Notes under the pieces: model-generated
Databases searched by the model: none
What the model saw: the letters and a program-made list of their open reading frames with translations, nothing else
What the model was told of the DNA's origin: nothing
In this document: positions 36,021 to 48,800 of the stretch, piece by piece
Numbering within the stretch: position 1 is the first letter of the stretch
Layout: every line of letters starts with the position of its first letter
Source of the DNA: Rutstroemia sp. NJR-2017a BVV2
Taxonomy: Eukaryota > Ascomycota > Leotiomycetes > Helotiales > Rutstroemiaceae
Direction: 5' to 3'
Assembly (NCBI GenBank): GCA_002946415.1
Contig: NJPS01000044.1
Location: forward strand, 930,001 to 994,000
DNA length: 64,000 bases
Program-made: the position numbers and the translations under genes

Positions 36021-36679
36021 GAGGGTTTTGAGTTGAGAGTTGGGAATGAAATGGGCTGTAATCTTGGGTGTAGTTGGCGAAGGACTTCCAGTGGGTGGCT
36101 ATTTGGAAGAGGCTGATGGTGATGGGGTTTGTAATTTATGGTGGTTGATCATGATTGAGATGAATGAATGAATGATGAATCAATTGGGGAGGGTCATGAT
36201 TGAAATGATGACGACGATGATGACGGTGGCGGGCTTGCACCTATCAGATTAGGGATTGAGGAAGAGGTATATACATATGTTTTGGTATGAAAATAATTAA
36301 CTACTTAATTATGGATAGAACTACTGTGTTTGTAGTGCAGGTTCTCCTGCGCAGGTTGTGGATGGGTGGTTTGTAGTTCTCTTTCATGAGACACTATAAT
36401 GTCATATAAGAACCAGGCTGCTGTAAATGGTAATAATCCCATTCATAAATATATCCTTATCCACCACCTCATATTGAAAGAGTCCAGCGAGTATCATATC
36501 ACACCACATCTTGGCATATCAGCCCCTCATCTCCTCCTTCCCCCTTCCCCCTTCCCCCTTCCCCCTTCCCCCTTCCCCCTTCCTCCCTCCTTTCCTTCAT
36601 TTATTCATACTCATAATCCTACAATAAATCTCTCCACCACGTCATATCATATCATATCGTACAATTCCAACCAAATCAT
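36021..36679. other. Convergent intergenic with simple repeats
   Basis: 3' flanks of importin-9 (+) and the CsbD-like gene (-). Contains ATGAATGA/ATGATG words near 36.15-36.23 kb and a perfect heptamer array (36540-36581). No gene. Confidence 0.6.
36540..36581 (+). repeat. Heptanucleotide array (CCCCCTT)x6
   Basis: Six exact tandem copies of CCCCCTT in the 3' flank of the CsbD-like gene. Its reverse strand, AAGGGGG, is G-rich enough to form quadruplex-type structures. The unit is not the usual ascomycete telomere repeat TTAGGG. Confidence 0.9.
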
Positions 36680-37073
36680 CTAAACAGCCTTCTCCTGCCT
36701 CTCCTTCCCCTCCCCAACCATCCCCTCGCACCCCGTCGCCTTCCCAGCCAACTCCTCGATCTTTCCGCCGATACTTGTGGCCGCGGGTTCGGATGTTTTG
36801 TTTGCGTTTGCGGCCTGTGTTGGGGGTGTTAGCTTGTGCTTCTTGTTTCTTCTTTCATAGTTCTAATTTATAGTTTGGTGCGGTTTATCCGCCCGAGGAA
36901 CAGTAGGGAAAACAAACCTTCATAGTAGCGATCCCCGCCTGCTCATCCTGCTTCCCGCTCTCGGTCCACTCTTTCGAGCCCGTTACGCTGCCGATGGTTT
37001 CGGCGACGTAGCCTTTGACGTATTGGGCGTGGCCGGCGAGCATGGAGGGTTGTTCGGAGTTGGGGGCGGACAT
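36680..37073 (-). CDS. CsbD-family small stress protein (Hmp1-like)
   Basis: Exons 36918-37073 and 36680-36814 encode 96 residues. Two Lys/Gly/Ala-rich halves show the CsbD-type pattern (HAQYVKGYVAETIGSVTGS and GGKIEELAGKATG), low in hydrophobic core and likely flexible. Fungal relatives are described as binding mismatched or cruciform DNA (Hmp1 of Ustilago) and bacterial CsbD as a general stress protein. Function here is by family only. Convergent with the importin gene. Confidence 0.82.
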
Positions 37074-37502
37074 TTTTGGGGTTGGTTTTGTGGTTTGGGT
37101 GAGTGAGTGTTTAAGTTGTGTGGGCGAGTGTGTTTGGTTTGAGATTGGGATTGGAATTTGTAGTTTTGGGTATTATGAGGGGAAAGTAATTGAGTTAGTC
37201 TGAGAGATGATAGATAGATATATACATGGAGAAGTGGATGAGAGGTGCTTAGGGAGGGGCAGGATGTGGTGATGTCATTGAATGCACGTGATAGATGTGG
37301 AGGCCGGGAGGGCATGGGATTTTGGAAACTTGGATCGATGGAAATGGCATGTTTCACATGTTCCTCCGGGGAAAATGCATCGAGGATTACAAATGCGCAT
37401 CAGCGAGTTTCATCCAGATGAGCGCAGGTAGGTTTATCTTGCATTATCGTCGTCATCGTTCGATAATTTGAATATTGTCTTTCATTACTTCGCATCTATC
37501 TA
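37074..37502. other. Intergenic, upstream of CsbD-like gene
   Basis: 429 bases between the CsbD-like start and the 3' end of the next minus-strand gene. It must hold the CsbD-like promoter; nothing else recognised. Confidence 0.5.
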
Positions 37503-38913
37503 TTAAGAAGTCGCCGTGTTTGCTGGCGGACTCGTGCATGTTGAAATAGTCGTCCACTTTCCAATTGTTAGCTTTAAAGGTACATTTATCGGACTTTAGA
37601 CACTCTAACTTACAGGGAGATAGGAGGTGGATGTTGGAGTACTGCGAATCGTCTCGGCTTTCACCAACACGGGGATGATGGCTCCAGTGGTCAAGCTGAA
37701 TACTCGGTGATGCAGGACTATTCTTCTGTGTTAATATGATACTCATTCTCGGGTTTGTGTCAGAAAATAAAACCATACCTCTCAAAATCGAAGCAATTTC
37801 TCCAGAATGACTGGTAATACTCAACCATGTATTATCATCACTCCCGAAAACCTCATCCAGGACCTTCTTACTCCTAATATCCTGATCGCCAGACGTTTCG
37901 CCGTGCAAGGCCTCCCATAGAGGATCGGTCTCGACAAATCCTTTCTCGAATTTGTAGGTGGGAAACGATTCGTGGATGAACGTCTTATTGCTGCGGCGAT
38001 CGCAGGTATGGCCACTGATGCCCTCGCGGAAAAGCTCCTTGATGGTGGGTTTGAACGGTCGGGATTTGGGGAGGGAAAGGGTGGAGAAGGTTATGTTGGA
38101 GGTCTGGAGACATCTGTAGAGGGGAGAGGTATAGTATGATTGCGGGGCGGGAATCTTTTGAAGTGTAAGACGGGAGGCCCAGTATGCGGCGGCTTTTTGT
38201 GCTTGGCTGATTCCAGCGGGATCTAGATGTGCGTCTGCCCACTGGGAGACGGGTTAGTCGTGGCCTGAAAGGACGGTGCTGTGCTGTAACTTACGGTTAC
38301 GGTTGCATTGCCATCTAATATGGAATAATAGCACTATTACATGTTAGCAACAACTACTGCCACAACTACCTCGAACCATGTGATCTAGAAGAGGCAACAT
38401 ACATTCCACTAAATTTGATCGTTAGCAAGATGTTGTCTGTCGGCTTAGAGACTGGCTATGTTACTCACAGCTGGCGTGCCATAAAATGTCTCGGCCGCAT
38501 TATGATATCCTTCTCCATGTCTCCCCATGAACAGAACCTTATAATTCACGTTGTGCGAGGCATTTTTGTTCAAAGAATCGACATACTTCTCGAACTTTTG
38601 CCATTGGGTTGCGTTCTTTGAGACATGGGAATCTGTTGGGTATGTTCGATTGAGCAGACCAAAATTCCATTGTGTCTAGACATGTGATTAGTCGGGAGTT
38701 TGGAGGGGCATCTTAGAAACGGGGATTGCGCACATAATCAAAGGTCGACGGGGTAGTAGCTGCATCATCTTGCAAGAAGAAACCTGGCACAGCTGTATAA
38801 TTGATCCAGCTGTTTTGACTGTGGCCTGAATACTGCGGTGCCGCAGTGGGATGAGGGGGATGGCTAGCACTTGCGACAGACAGAATGCTCAACCACACAG
38901 CTGCGGAGAACAT
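37503..38913 (-). CDS. Secreted histidine phosphatase-family protein
   Basis: Seven exons (38734-38913, 38469-38675, 38403-38408, 38295-38333, 37779-38241, 37614-37717, 37503-37556) join to 350 residues. A signal peptide is evident (MFSAAVWLSILSVASASH). The branch-1 histidine phosphatase motif FMGRHGEGYHN supplies the phospho-accepting His, and ITSHSGEIASIL supplies the second catalytic His. These are phosphoglycerate-mutase-like enzymes related to yeast Pmu1; the substrate is unknown. Several NxS/T sites fit secretion. Exon 3 is only 6 bases (Trp-Asn), needed to restore the expected GTPAW-NCYYS continuity. The start was chosen at the ATG giving the signal peptide; an ATG at 39036 in the same frame would bury it. 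Confidence 0.85.
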
Positions 38914-39749
38914 GATGGCGATTGAGATGAGGGAGTGGAAGTGGAAGAGATAGGAACCTATCGCCAAGCTCTGGCATTCTCCATTCTTATATACATAATC
39001 GCTCCTTTCGCCGCCATGGCTTTCGGAAATGAACACCCATAGTCATATATAAATTTCCCGTATCTTTCCCGGGACCGATACAATGATTGAAGTTCGGATG
39101 AAGTTTTCGTCCTATGGTTCATGCACGTGGAAAGCAATAAGCTACTTAGATGATTGGAAAAGCGGGGTTCCTTCTTATAAACGTTCGGGCTGTCCTTGTT
39201 TGTTCAGCCACCCGAGGGCTAGCCGTAGCGGGTGGTGTACGCTGCCAGACACGTGGAGATGGGATTTTTATCATAACCCCTATTCTTGTCTTCATGACGA
39301 GTCCTTCTAACCGACCATCGACTGCTTAAACAGATGCATCCAACGTCATTGGGTGGCTCTGATATCAGCTCCAATTCGGGACCGAGACTATCTCACTGAT
39401 CACGTGATACTGAGCAAAGCTCTCATCTCCATCAGCAGACTTGGAAATGCAATGGTTCCTCGCCTGATTCTCTTTTGTCCAGCTATCGGATTCCCCAGAA
39501 TCAACGTCGAGAGCAATTTGAGCTTCGATTGGGCCAGAAACATGAGCTATACAGGTGCTCGTTGATAAGCATCTCCCGATTGGGCAAGAAGATCCGACCC
39601 CGCCAAAGGCGTAAATCGTCGGAAATGTCAGAGAGGTACAGGCCAACTCACAACTCCAATTCCATTAAATACGTGCTTGCAAGACAGAAACTTCATATTT
39701 TGAAAAGTAATTTATAGGAAACTTCATCCACACTGCTGGATATACAACT
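38914..39749. other. Divergent intergenic, phosphatase / MOSC genes
   Basis: 836 bases between divergent starts; both promoters must lie here. No supported coding sequence. Confidence 0.55.
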
Positions 39750-41240
39750 ATGACGGGCACAACCAACAATTCAGAATCACTCGGTGGAGCGTCAGTCTCG
39801 CAAACGGTTACCGCCTACCTAACAAGCATGCTTCATACTTCTGAGACTGGACTTCCTATGAATTGGATACTTGCCGCTTTGACGGTTTCTCTCACAGGTC
39901 TCCTGTACTTTACCACACAGGTGCGGGGTGCTGGGAAGCCCCAGTTAGGGCGGAAGGCACAGCTATCAAAGGAAATGAAGAAGATATATCAAGAAATCGA
40001 GACTCGAAACAGATCTGGTGCCACGGAGCAGCAGGTACGTGATTCGCATTTTCTCAAATATGTTTCGCATCTACAGGATTAACAAACCATCTCCCATCAG
40101 CTTACTGGTCCCAAAATGACCATCACTCAAGTAAATCCCAGTCCTCATGATCAACAAGCATATACTCAATCATCAATAGCTCTACATCTACCCGATAAAG
40201 TCCATCCGCGGCTGTTCTCTCCCCTCAGCAACCCTCACCAGAGAAGGATTCTCGTACGACCGGAAGTTTATGCTCCTAAAAGTAAAGGATGAGGGATCGT
40301 CTCCCCGTTTGGAGAACATGCATATCACGTATTTTCCAAGCATGGCTCTCTTCCATACCAGTATCCAAGACTCGGTGCTCCACGTCAAATATCGCAGTCC
40401 TGGCTCATCTCTCGATTCCGATCTTCCAACTATAGAGATCCCACTCGAACCCGCTACTTTCTCCAACCTCAAGAAAGTAGAAGTTAATATGCACAGCAGT
40501 TGCACCACAGCGTATGATATGGGAGCGAATTTCAATGATTGGTTCAGCAAGTACTTTGGATTCAAGGTCATTCTTGCATATGCTGGCAACAATAGAAGAC
40601 TTGTTCTTGGAAATCTTCCGCGAAAGCCTGCGTATGAAAGTCCTTTGACTAAGTCACCTATTGCCCAAGTTATCAGTAAGCTGCCAGTTATTGGCTCATT
40701 GATAAACGGCCAAGAGGATGAAAAAATCGCTTTCAACGACTGCGCGCCCTATCTCATCATTACCGAAAAGTCCTGTGCAGAAGTCTCATCCCGGCTCCCG
40801 CCCGAAACCCCAATGGACATCACGAAGTTCCGCGCAAACGTGATTCTCTCTGGGTCTCCCTCAGCCTTTGATGAAGACTATTGGGGCGGGCTATCATTCG
40901 GCGATGACAAGGAGATTGTTCTGACCGGGAACTGTGGAAGATGTGTATCTTTGAATGTCGATCACGAGAAAGGAATTGCTCCGCCCAAAGGTGAAGGGGT
41001 GCTGAAGTCAATGATGGGAGATAGGAGGGTGGATCCGGGTATGAAGTATAGTCCTATTTTTGGACGATATGGGTTTGTGAGAAAGAGCTGTGAGGGGAAG
41101 GTTTTGAGAGTGGGGGATGAGGTGCGTGTGTCTAAGAGGAATGAGGAGAGGACAAGATTTTGTGAGTTTTTGCCCCCAAACGATGGTTCATTCGATGCTG
41201 ACTGTTGCATTCTCTAGACTGGCCCGGCCTTTCGACATAG
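39750..41240 (+). CDS. MOSC-domain protein (mARC-like), membrane anchored
   Basis: Exons 39750-40034, 40180-41161 and 41218-41240 encode 429 residues. A helix near residues 38-55 (WILAALTVSLTGLLYFT) would anchor the protein. The MOSC N-terminal beta-barrel starts at LYIYPIKSIRGCSLPSATLT with TREGFSYDRKFMLL, and the MOSC domain includes NDCAPYLIITEKS, FRANVILSG, and NCGRCVSLNVD with the molybdenum-ligand-type Cys. The ending FYWPGLST is typical once the last intron is removed. Relatives such as mARC reduce N-hydroxylated compounds using molybdenum cofactor. The first intron (145 bases) is longer than others and may hide a microexon. Confidence 0.88.
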
Positions 41241-43933
41241 GAGAGTTTATTGAACTGACAGTTGTGGTCATGATGGTGGGAATGCATTAGGTTATAGCAA
41301 GTTTGAAGAGGATAGTCGACCCCATTTAACTGATGGAATCAATAGGCTAGATACAGTATATACATCCCCGCCATACAGAACTCTAGGGAAATGCTTTCGG
41401 ATGAGAAAATTCTTCCCATCTTCCTTTACTAAACATCCACCCCCTACCTTTCACTATAGCTATGGCCCAGGAGAGCATATACTATGGCTGGTAGATACCT
41501 CTTAAACCATGTGCCAACAAGTCCGCATTCATTGATAATTGACGAGCCGTAATCGAAGCCCACGCGCTAGCTATGAACGCAGCCGCCTAGTGATTGAGAC
41601 TGAGAATTGCAGCACACCGACATCAGCTCGAGTGCAATCGCACCAGAAGACGACGCAACTAAACCAAATATTTATACTCAAGTCGACCGGTGATACTGCT
41701 GGACAAGTTATATAACGCTATGTACCACTCGATATATATAGACGCCGTGAAGGTGACTTGTGGCAAGAATCCTGGAGGCCTGCTTCAGCCAATCCAAACC
41801 AATCAACGTATAGGTAAGAGGCATACAGCACAACCTGCGAACTACCGTAGAGATCTATTTGAGAGCAAGAGTGTTCTCAGAGCGCATCTCGCCTTCTGAG
41901 TCGATCGAAAACTAGCAATACCAGGTGCACTCGTTCGACCCCTCCCCCTCTCTTGCTAAGTCCAGAAGGATTATCCACGAAGAAAATACCTAAATATACA
42001 TAAATCTTCACTCATCCATCGTGGCAGCCACGGAAAGGTCAACCGACTGACTGACTGGTGGCTGAATGGTGGTGGATCGTTGTAGGAGTCAAGAGTCAGA
42101 GTCGGTGGTGTGTTGAAGCTACTGTGAGGGGTTGGAACACAGTCTTCCCTACTCTACTGGGAAGTTCTCTTAAGAAAAGGAGCGCAAAGGAAACTTCAAA
42201 TGTGAAATGAACGTATAGTGCAGGTGTGGTGGAACATCTCGGAACCTCACCCGTAGCCTGTAGATTTGCTTCACGTTCTTCCATCTTCTGGGTTTTCCTT
42301 GAAGCGGTGAGTAGTAGAGGGATGTTGGGGGTCTCTTTTGATTGTGGATGATAGGGATCCTCCTTGTCCTCGTGGTTGTGACTGAGGGCGAGGAGGTGGG
42401 TGTACCTACAGGAGGAAGTGAGGCTTACATGTAGCTGGTTCATTTGTTCCAGAGCCATGTTCATCGAAACTGTACGAATATATCTATCTCTTGAAAGTGG
42501 CATAGTCATCGCCCAATGACACTCATCATTGCTAGATATCGCCATGGCATGAATGATATAGCAGTACGCAGAGGAACGAAGAATCCAGATCATGTCCGCC
42601 AGAGTGATCCTGCGACGAATTCAAAGCTCTTGCTGCCACTCGGTCAGCAGTAGCGAAGACATTAGAAATCGGCCGGCCAACCACTCCGCTCATCTGGGAT
42701 CGAACTCAAGTGTTTGAGGAAAAGCTACATCGTCTCTTCCGGATGTTCCTACTCTCGACTCACAGCCATCATTGAATGCATGCGGCACATTATGCGCCCA
42801 CTGCATTTCCCGCTCAGATCACCTCATCAGCCCATGGACATCAACTCAGCATATGACCGCCATTCCCGCACGCCCACCCGCCTATAAATTGCATCGTCCA
42901 CCCCCAGGTCCGACAACATCAATATTGAACTTCAGCCAAGCGCACTCAAAGCATTGGCAAACAGTACCCTCCAACTGCTCACAGCTCATAAAGAAGCCCA
43001 ATCCCCTCTCTCCTGATTGATCGACCAACCACTTGGCTTCACTTGCGATATCGCGAGTCGCGACAATCAACACATGTGCCGAGCCTAAGATAAACCATCC
43101 TGCCATCCCGAGATCTTATCGCTCGCTCGCTGCCCAAGAGTCTTGGAGTCTGAGAGGATTGATCACCATGAATCAAAAAGCCCTTGGCGACAAACAGACA
43201 GACAGGCACCGCACCGCACAAAATCTTCACGTCGGTCGTTCAATTAAGCAGTTTCATCACATCTCCACTCAACTCCTCTCGTGTGTATGCATGCACAAAA
43301 CCGCGAACACAAAAATAAGGGATACCGTATTTTCATATTCCAAGACACCGACACCGACACCTCACAGAAATATTAACCTTCACCGTTATTTAGCCCCCAA
43401 CCCCAATCCAGTATTCCAAGACATTTCGCTGTCTCTTTCCCCTTCCACTTCCCCAGCCTCTTTACTTTTTTGTCCAAACTCTGAACCCCCTAGCAATCGT
43501 GAAAAATCGTCATCCAATATCCAGATATCGATAGATAGATACGAAGTACTTCACCGCGTTATCGAGACAGACGCAGGCACAGGGCAGGGCAGGGCGCGTT
43601 TTCAATAGCTTGCTGTCGCTCACCCACAAACCGAACCCACACTCCGGTCTCTCGGTACCGTATTTCGTACAACCATACCAAACCTGTACCAAAGAATCCG
43701 TCCGTTGATTCCCCGAGAAAAGTCCCTTGGCAGACTCAGTATGGGGACGACCAAGTTCTCAGAACCAAGCTTACTTCCATCTCCATCCAAGTAAACCCCC
43801 CCTACCCCCCCTACCTCCCCTCTCCCTCTCCGCTCTTCCTCCCCTCCCCAACTCTCCATCCTCTTCTCCACATCCTACTAGTCAGTTACACAAGACAAAA
43901 GGAGAAAGGACCACATAGCGGTGCCCACCTACT

Positions 43934-43999
43934 CCATACCAAACCATACCATACCAAACCATACCATACCATACCATACCATACCATACCATACCATAC
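43934..43999 (+). repeat. Pentanucleotide microsatellite (CCATA)n
   Basis: CCATA units, interrupted twice by AAACC, ending in eight exact copies at 43959-43998. No coding role. Confidence 0.9.
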
Positions 44000-44581
44000 T
44001 ATTAACTACCATACCAAGCAATCTCCTCGCCCCATCGAATCGGCCCGCGGTATTTTTTCATGTTTCTCGTTTCTTCGTTCGCCTCACCGGAAGATGTGTG
44101 GAGTAAAGGCGTGCATGCAGTGATTTGGGAAGATGGCCATTATGGCACACCGCTGGTGGTACGGTCGCCGCGATGGACAGAAGACAAGGCAAACAAGCAG
44201 ATGCCAAGCTGGGACAAGAACAGACGAAGCAGATACACGTCGACGCTGTAATGTAATGTAAAGTAATTTTTCCATCCACCCACGAAATTGTCCATCCAGC
44301 CATCCGTTCTGCAGTCAACCGTCCCGTCCCGCCGTCGTATCGTATCGATGCAGCAGCTTCAGCGTGTATTTCTCCATTAGGTGCTGTATTTCCCTTTGCC
44401 TCATTCCATACAAGTACAGTACACACACAGTAAGTTACATACGGCCCACGCATCCGATTATCCCATCGCATCGCATCGCATACTGCTTCCCATCTATCAA
44501 TTTTCGAAGCTCTACCTAAAACAACCAAAGCAAGCACTCCATCCCATCCCATCCAAATCCCATCTCAATCCCCATCGTACC

Positions 44582-44584
<3 letters not shown>

Positions 44585-44614
<30 letters not shown>
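44585..44614 (+). repeat. Dinucleotide microsatellite (CT)15
   Basis: Uninterrupted CT run in a pyrimidine-rich part of the long gene-free region. Confidence 0.92.
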
Positions 44615-44619
<5 letters not shown>

Positions 44620-45836
44620 CAAGTTCCCACCCACAGCTCCAACTCCATCACTCCCAACTCCACCAAAACCTCACCGCACCACCACAACGGAGCAAGTTCC
44701 GCTCCAGGACAAGCCAGCCAGCCCGCCCGCCCCATCCAGCTGCAGGCACCAAGTAAGTACAGGATGTATAATTTCCGCCTCGCATCCAACCGACCCACCG
44801 CGCAAGATCTCCAAATCTGTACCTTTCCAAGCTCCCACCGTAATAACACTGTACTGTACTGTAAACAAACACGCAAACAGAACAGGTAAAGGTAAAGGTA
44901 AACGTCGTCCGGGCGATACCTCCCATCCATCAGTTTACTGGTACATACATACATTCAGACCCGGACCCTCCCTGCATTTGCAAGTGGAACGAACCCACAA
45001 CATAACCCAGTTCATGAAATTCCAGACCGAGGTACGTACGGTACGGTACATACCAGTCCGTCGAGCGCGAAACGCGAGACGAACATGTTCATTAACGTAC
45101 CGTGCAACCGTGCTGTAGAATTTGTTAGTTCCAATAAGAAATTGATTGAATGATGGCGATCGATCAGGATGATCCCAACCGCGATAATTACAGTAGTATC
45201 GATACGCAAAACCTGAGTGGAGAAGTACGAAATTTGATTGTGATCTCTCTGGAGTCTGGGCGGTTATCTTGTGCCTGGACCCTCAGATCGGAGATGAACG
45301 GCTGCAAAGCGGAAGGGCAGGGGAGGTAATGTAGTTCGTTCGTTATTAACAAGGGTATATGTAATAGGATAGGATAAGATGATTATGGGAATAACTTCAC
45401 ACAATTGCAAAAAGCCAAGGCACAAAAGGTAACATTGACCAGAATTTCTATTGATCAACTAGACAACTATATACAGTCTCGAATCCCAAACCCCATCCCA
45501 TCTATTGGTAGCATTTAAAACATAAAACATAAGAAGTTAACATGCGAATCGTAATACAAGATCTATAGGGTAATTGGTAAAAGATGTATGGATTAAGGCG
45601 GCTATGAACGAGGTAGTAGGTGTAGGAAACGACAACAAGGTGTGCTGATATGTTGAAAAGACGATACTGAATCGATCCTCCCAAAAGCTTATTCAAACCA
45701 AGCGACCACAATGAATGCCGTGTAGATGGTGATATTAGAAACGCCTGTTCTTCTCCATATTCTCCTGCGCGATTTTCAAATTTTTTGTAGTATTTTTTGT
45801 ATTTTTATTCCCCCAACCGTTTTATTAATAGATGAT

Positions 45837-48800
45837 CTAATCATCATCCTCAACCTCGGCCTGCTTCTGGACAAGGTGATAACGGTGGACACCAGACTCA
45901 TCTTGAGAGTGCTCAATGGCAACCTTGGACAGATGGGCAAGGATGTTCTCCATGTGGGTGTCAGAGCGGTTGCGCTTGGCACGTCCAAGGTTGTCGAGCC
46001 ATGACCAGTTGTTCATCAAGTAGTAAACAATGGCAGTGATGATGGTGACACCAATGGAGAAACCCCAGACAACAACGACAGTGACAATGCTGGTGTGGCC
46101 GTTGGCGGAGAGAAGAGGGTTCTCGGTAACTGGGTTAGATGGCTCACCAGCACCGCCGCACAACCAACCGAAGACACAGAAGAGGGTAGCAATGACATCG
46201 ACACCGAAGATGGCACCAACCAATTGCCAAGAAGGCCAGGTGTTACCACCACGGGTGACGAAGATGAGCCAGTTCTCAGTGAGGGAGACTTCCAAGAAGA
46301 GTATACCTTGGATGGAACCGAAGTTCTCAATGAAACCACCGTTAGGAAGGAAGATAGCACCACGCATGACCCAAGTACCGAGGGCAAGTAATATACCGAG
46401 GACAACGGAGATGATCCAAATCTTGGGCAATTGCCATTCGACGGGTCTTTGTTCGAAGTGAGCGTTATCGTAAGCGACGGCAATGGTGGCCAAATCAGCG
46501 AAGAGGGCAAGGAAGACAATAAGCTCGACACGGATAGTCTCGTTGATGATGACCATGGAGGTGACCAAGTAGATTTCCAAGTGGAGACAGAGAGCGATAC
46601 GGTATTGAATATAAGCCTTCATACGTTGGAAAATTTGACGGGCGATCTTGATGGCAGAGACGATAGTGCTGAGACCAGGGGCAAGGAAGACGATATCGGC
46701 GGCGGCTTGAGCAGCTTCAGTGGCACCCTCGACGGCAATACCACAGTCAGATTTCTTCAAAGAGGGAGCATCGTTAACACCGTCACCAGTCATGGCAGTC
46801 AAATGTCCACGTTGTTGCAACATCTCGACGACCTGGTACTTGTGCTCAGGGAAAACTTCAGCGAAACCATCGGCTCTCTCGACCAAGTCGTGTTGAGTAG
46901 TACCGGAGAGACCACCGTGGATGAGCTTATCAGAGTTGTAAACCTTGGTACCGAGAGCAAGCATCTTGCAAGTTTCCTTAGCAATAGCAATGGCGTCACC
47001 AGTCAACATCTTGACGGAAAGACCGAGAACTTGAGCTTCAGCGATGGTAGAGGCGGTATCTTCACGAGGAGGGTCGAACATAGGAAGCATTCCCAACAAT
47101 TGCCAGTCTCCATCACCTTCCTTGACAGCAACACCGAGAGAACGGAAACCACGACGAGCGAATTCAGTGACCTTGGACTTGTACATATCGGCGACTTCCT
47201 TGGAGCAGTTGCTAAGGTTCAAGATAGCCTTGGGGGCACCCTTGGCGCAAGTGTAGGTAACACCATCCTTGACGACGATAGCAGTGATACGCTTGGAGAC
47301 AGGGTCGAAAGGAGTGAAGTTCTCGGTCTTCCAGCCTTGCTCGAGGATCTTGCGGGCAGATGGGTAACGCTTGAGGGTAAGAATGGTGACTTTGTCAATA
47401 GGATCCAAAGACTTGACGTTGTGGGAAGAAGCAAGAGCAGCGACAGCCATCATCCAGTTGACATCGACACCTTCAGCGACGAATGGCTCACGAATGCTCA
47501 ATTGATTGGCAGTGAGAGTACCGGTCTTGTCAGAGCAAAGAACGTCGACACCAGCAAGAGACTCAATGGCAGTAAGCTTTTGAACGATAGCCTTCTCCTC
47601 AGCGAGGTAAGCAGCACCGACAGCGAGAGTAGTGGTGGTAACGACTGGCAGACCGACTGGAACACCGACGATCAACAAGATAAGAGCGTAATGGAGAAGG
47701 TTGACGGAAGAGTGTTCTGGGGTAGCGATGTTGATGCCGTGGAAGAAACCACCGATCCATGCGATCAAAATCCAGCCAACGACCAAGACGAGAAGCGAAG
47801 TACCGATGGAGTTCATGATAGCCTTGAAATGACCTTGGTCTTGAGCACCAGTAACGAGAGAAGCAGTACGACCGACGAAGGACATTTTAGCACCGTGTGT
47901 AACAATAGCATAGGCCTTTCCACGCTTGCAACCAGTGGTGTAGTAGATGACGTCGGCGACGTACTTGTCGACAGCCAAAGATTCACCAGTCATGGCAGAT
48001 TGATCGATAGCGAGAATGGCGTATCCAGAACCGTGCTTGTGCTCATCCTCATCGTCCTCTTCCTTCTCACTGTGTTCGTGGATGGCTTGGTTGCGGAGTT
48101 CTTGTACGTAGGTTTCGTATCCGTTAGGATCATCATAGTTGCAAATAATTCGGGCATCGGCAGGGACGACTTGACCATCCTCGATAACGATCTAGAAGAA
48201 GCGGCGGTTAGTAGGGTTCCCGATATGCTGTGCGACCCGAATGGTCTGGCGGCAAGACGCGACTTACAATGTCACCAGGAACCAATTCACGAGCCAAGAT
48301 TTCAACCTCTTGGCCGTCACGAACAACAGTGGACTTGAGAGCAATGTCACCTAGACGCGTTGTTAGCTAATTGTGCGCGTGATGGCAAAGATGATTGGAA
48401 TGCTTACCCTTCAAACTAGCGACGACATCGGCGGCTTGCTTTTCTTGATACCAACCGACAACAGCGTTAAGCAAAAGAATACCAATAATAACACCAAGAT
48501 CAATCCAGTCTCGCAGACCAGCGGCGAGGAGAACAGCAAGTTCCATAACTGTCCATTGAGTCAATTGAAGCCCTGCAGCAGTGATGAGGAAGGGTAATAC
48601 GAACCATAAAGAATAGGGCCAGTGAAGAAACCGAGGAACTTGAGGAACAAGTTCTCGCTCTCAGTCGTCAATTCGTTGTATCCGGTCTTCTTGCGACGAG
48701 TCTCGACCTCTTGGGAAGTAAGACCACGGTGCATCTCGGTTTGCAGCCAGTCGTCAGGAGTCTCGAATCCCGCTCCATCACCCCCCTTCGACTTCTTGCT

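Larger units (their letters stand above)
41241..45836. other. 4.6 kb gene-free region downstream of PMA1
   Basis: No supported gene. From about 42.8 to 45.1 kb the plus strand is rich in C, A and T with few G, contains microsatellites (43934-43999; 44585-44614) and GTAC-rich words (45035-45055). Long open frames here start at TTG or GTG and have low-complexity translations. A 165-codon minus-strand frame (42096-42593) has an ATG but no family resemblance. An untranslated or regulatory role is possible. Confidence 0.45.

Noticed and set aside
36540..36581. Internal telomere repeat
   Set aside because: The unit CCCCCTT is not the TTAGGG-type ascomycete telomere repeat and the location is between two housekeeping genes.
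42640..42720. tRNA on the minus strand
   Set aside because: There is a TTCGATC and an A-box-like TGAGCGGAGTGG, but they are in the wrong order and the T-stem does not pair.
43033..43608. 191-codon plus-strand frame
   Set aside because: Begins at TTG and its translation follows the C/A-rich composition rather than any protein family.
44381..45118. 245-codon plus-strand frame as a secreted or Pro-rich protein
   Set aside because: It begins at GTG, spans the (CT)15 microsatellite and other low-complexity sequence, and shows no domain.
46431..48338. 635-codon plus-strand open frame as a gene
   Set aside because: It lies entirely antisense to PMA1, starts at TTG, has no family resemblance and is explained by PMA1 codon bias.
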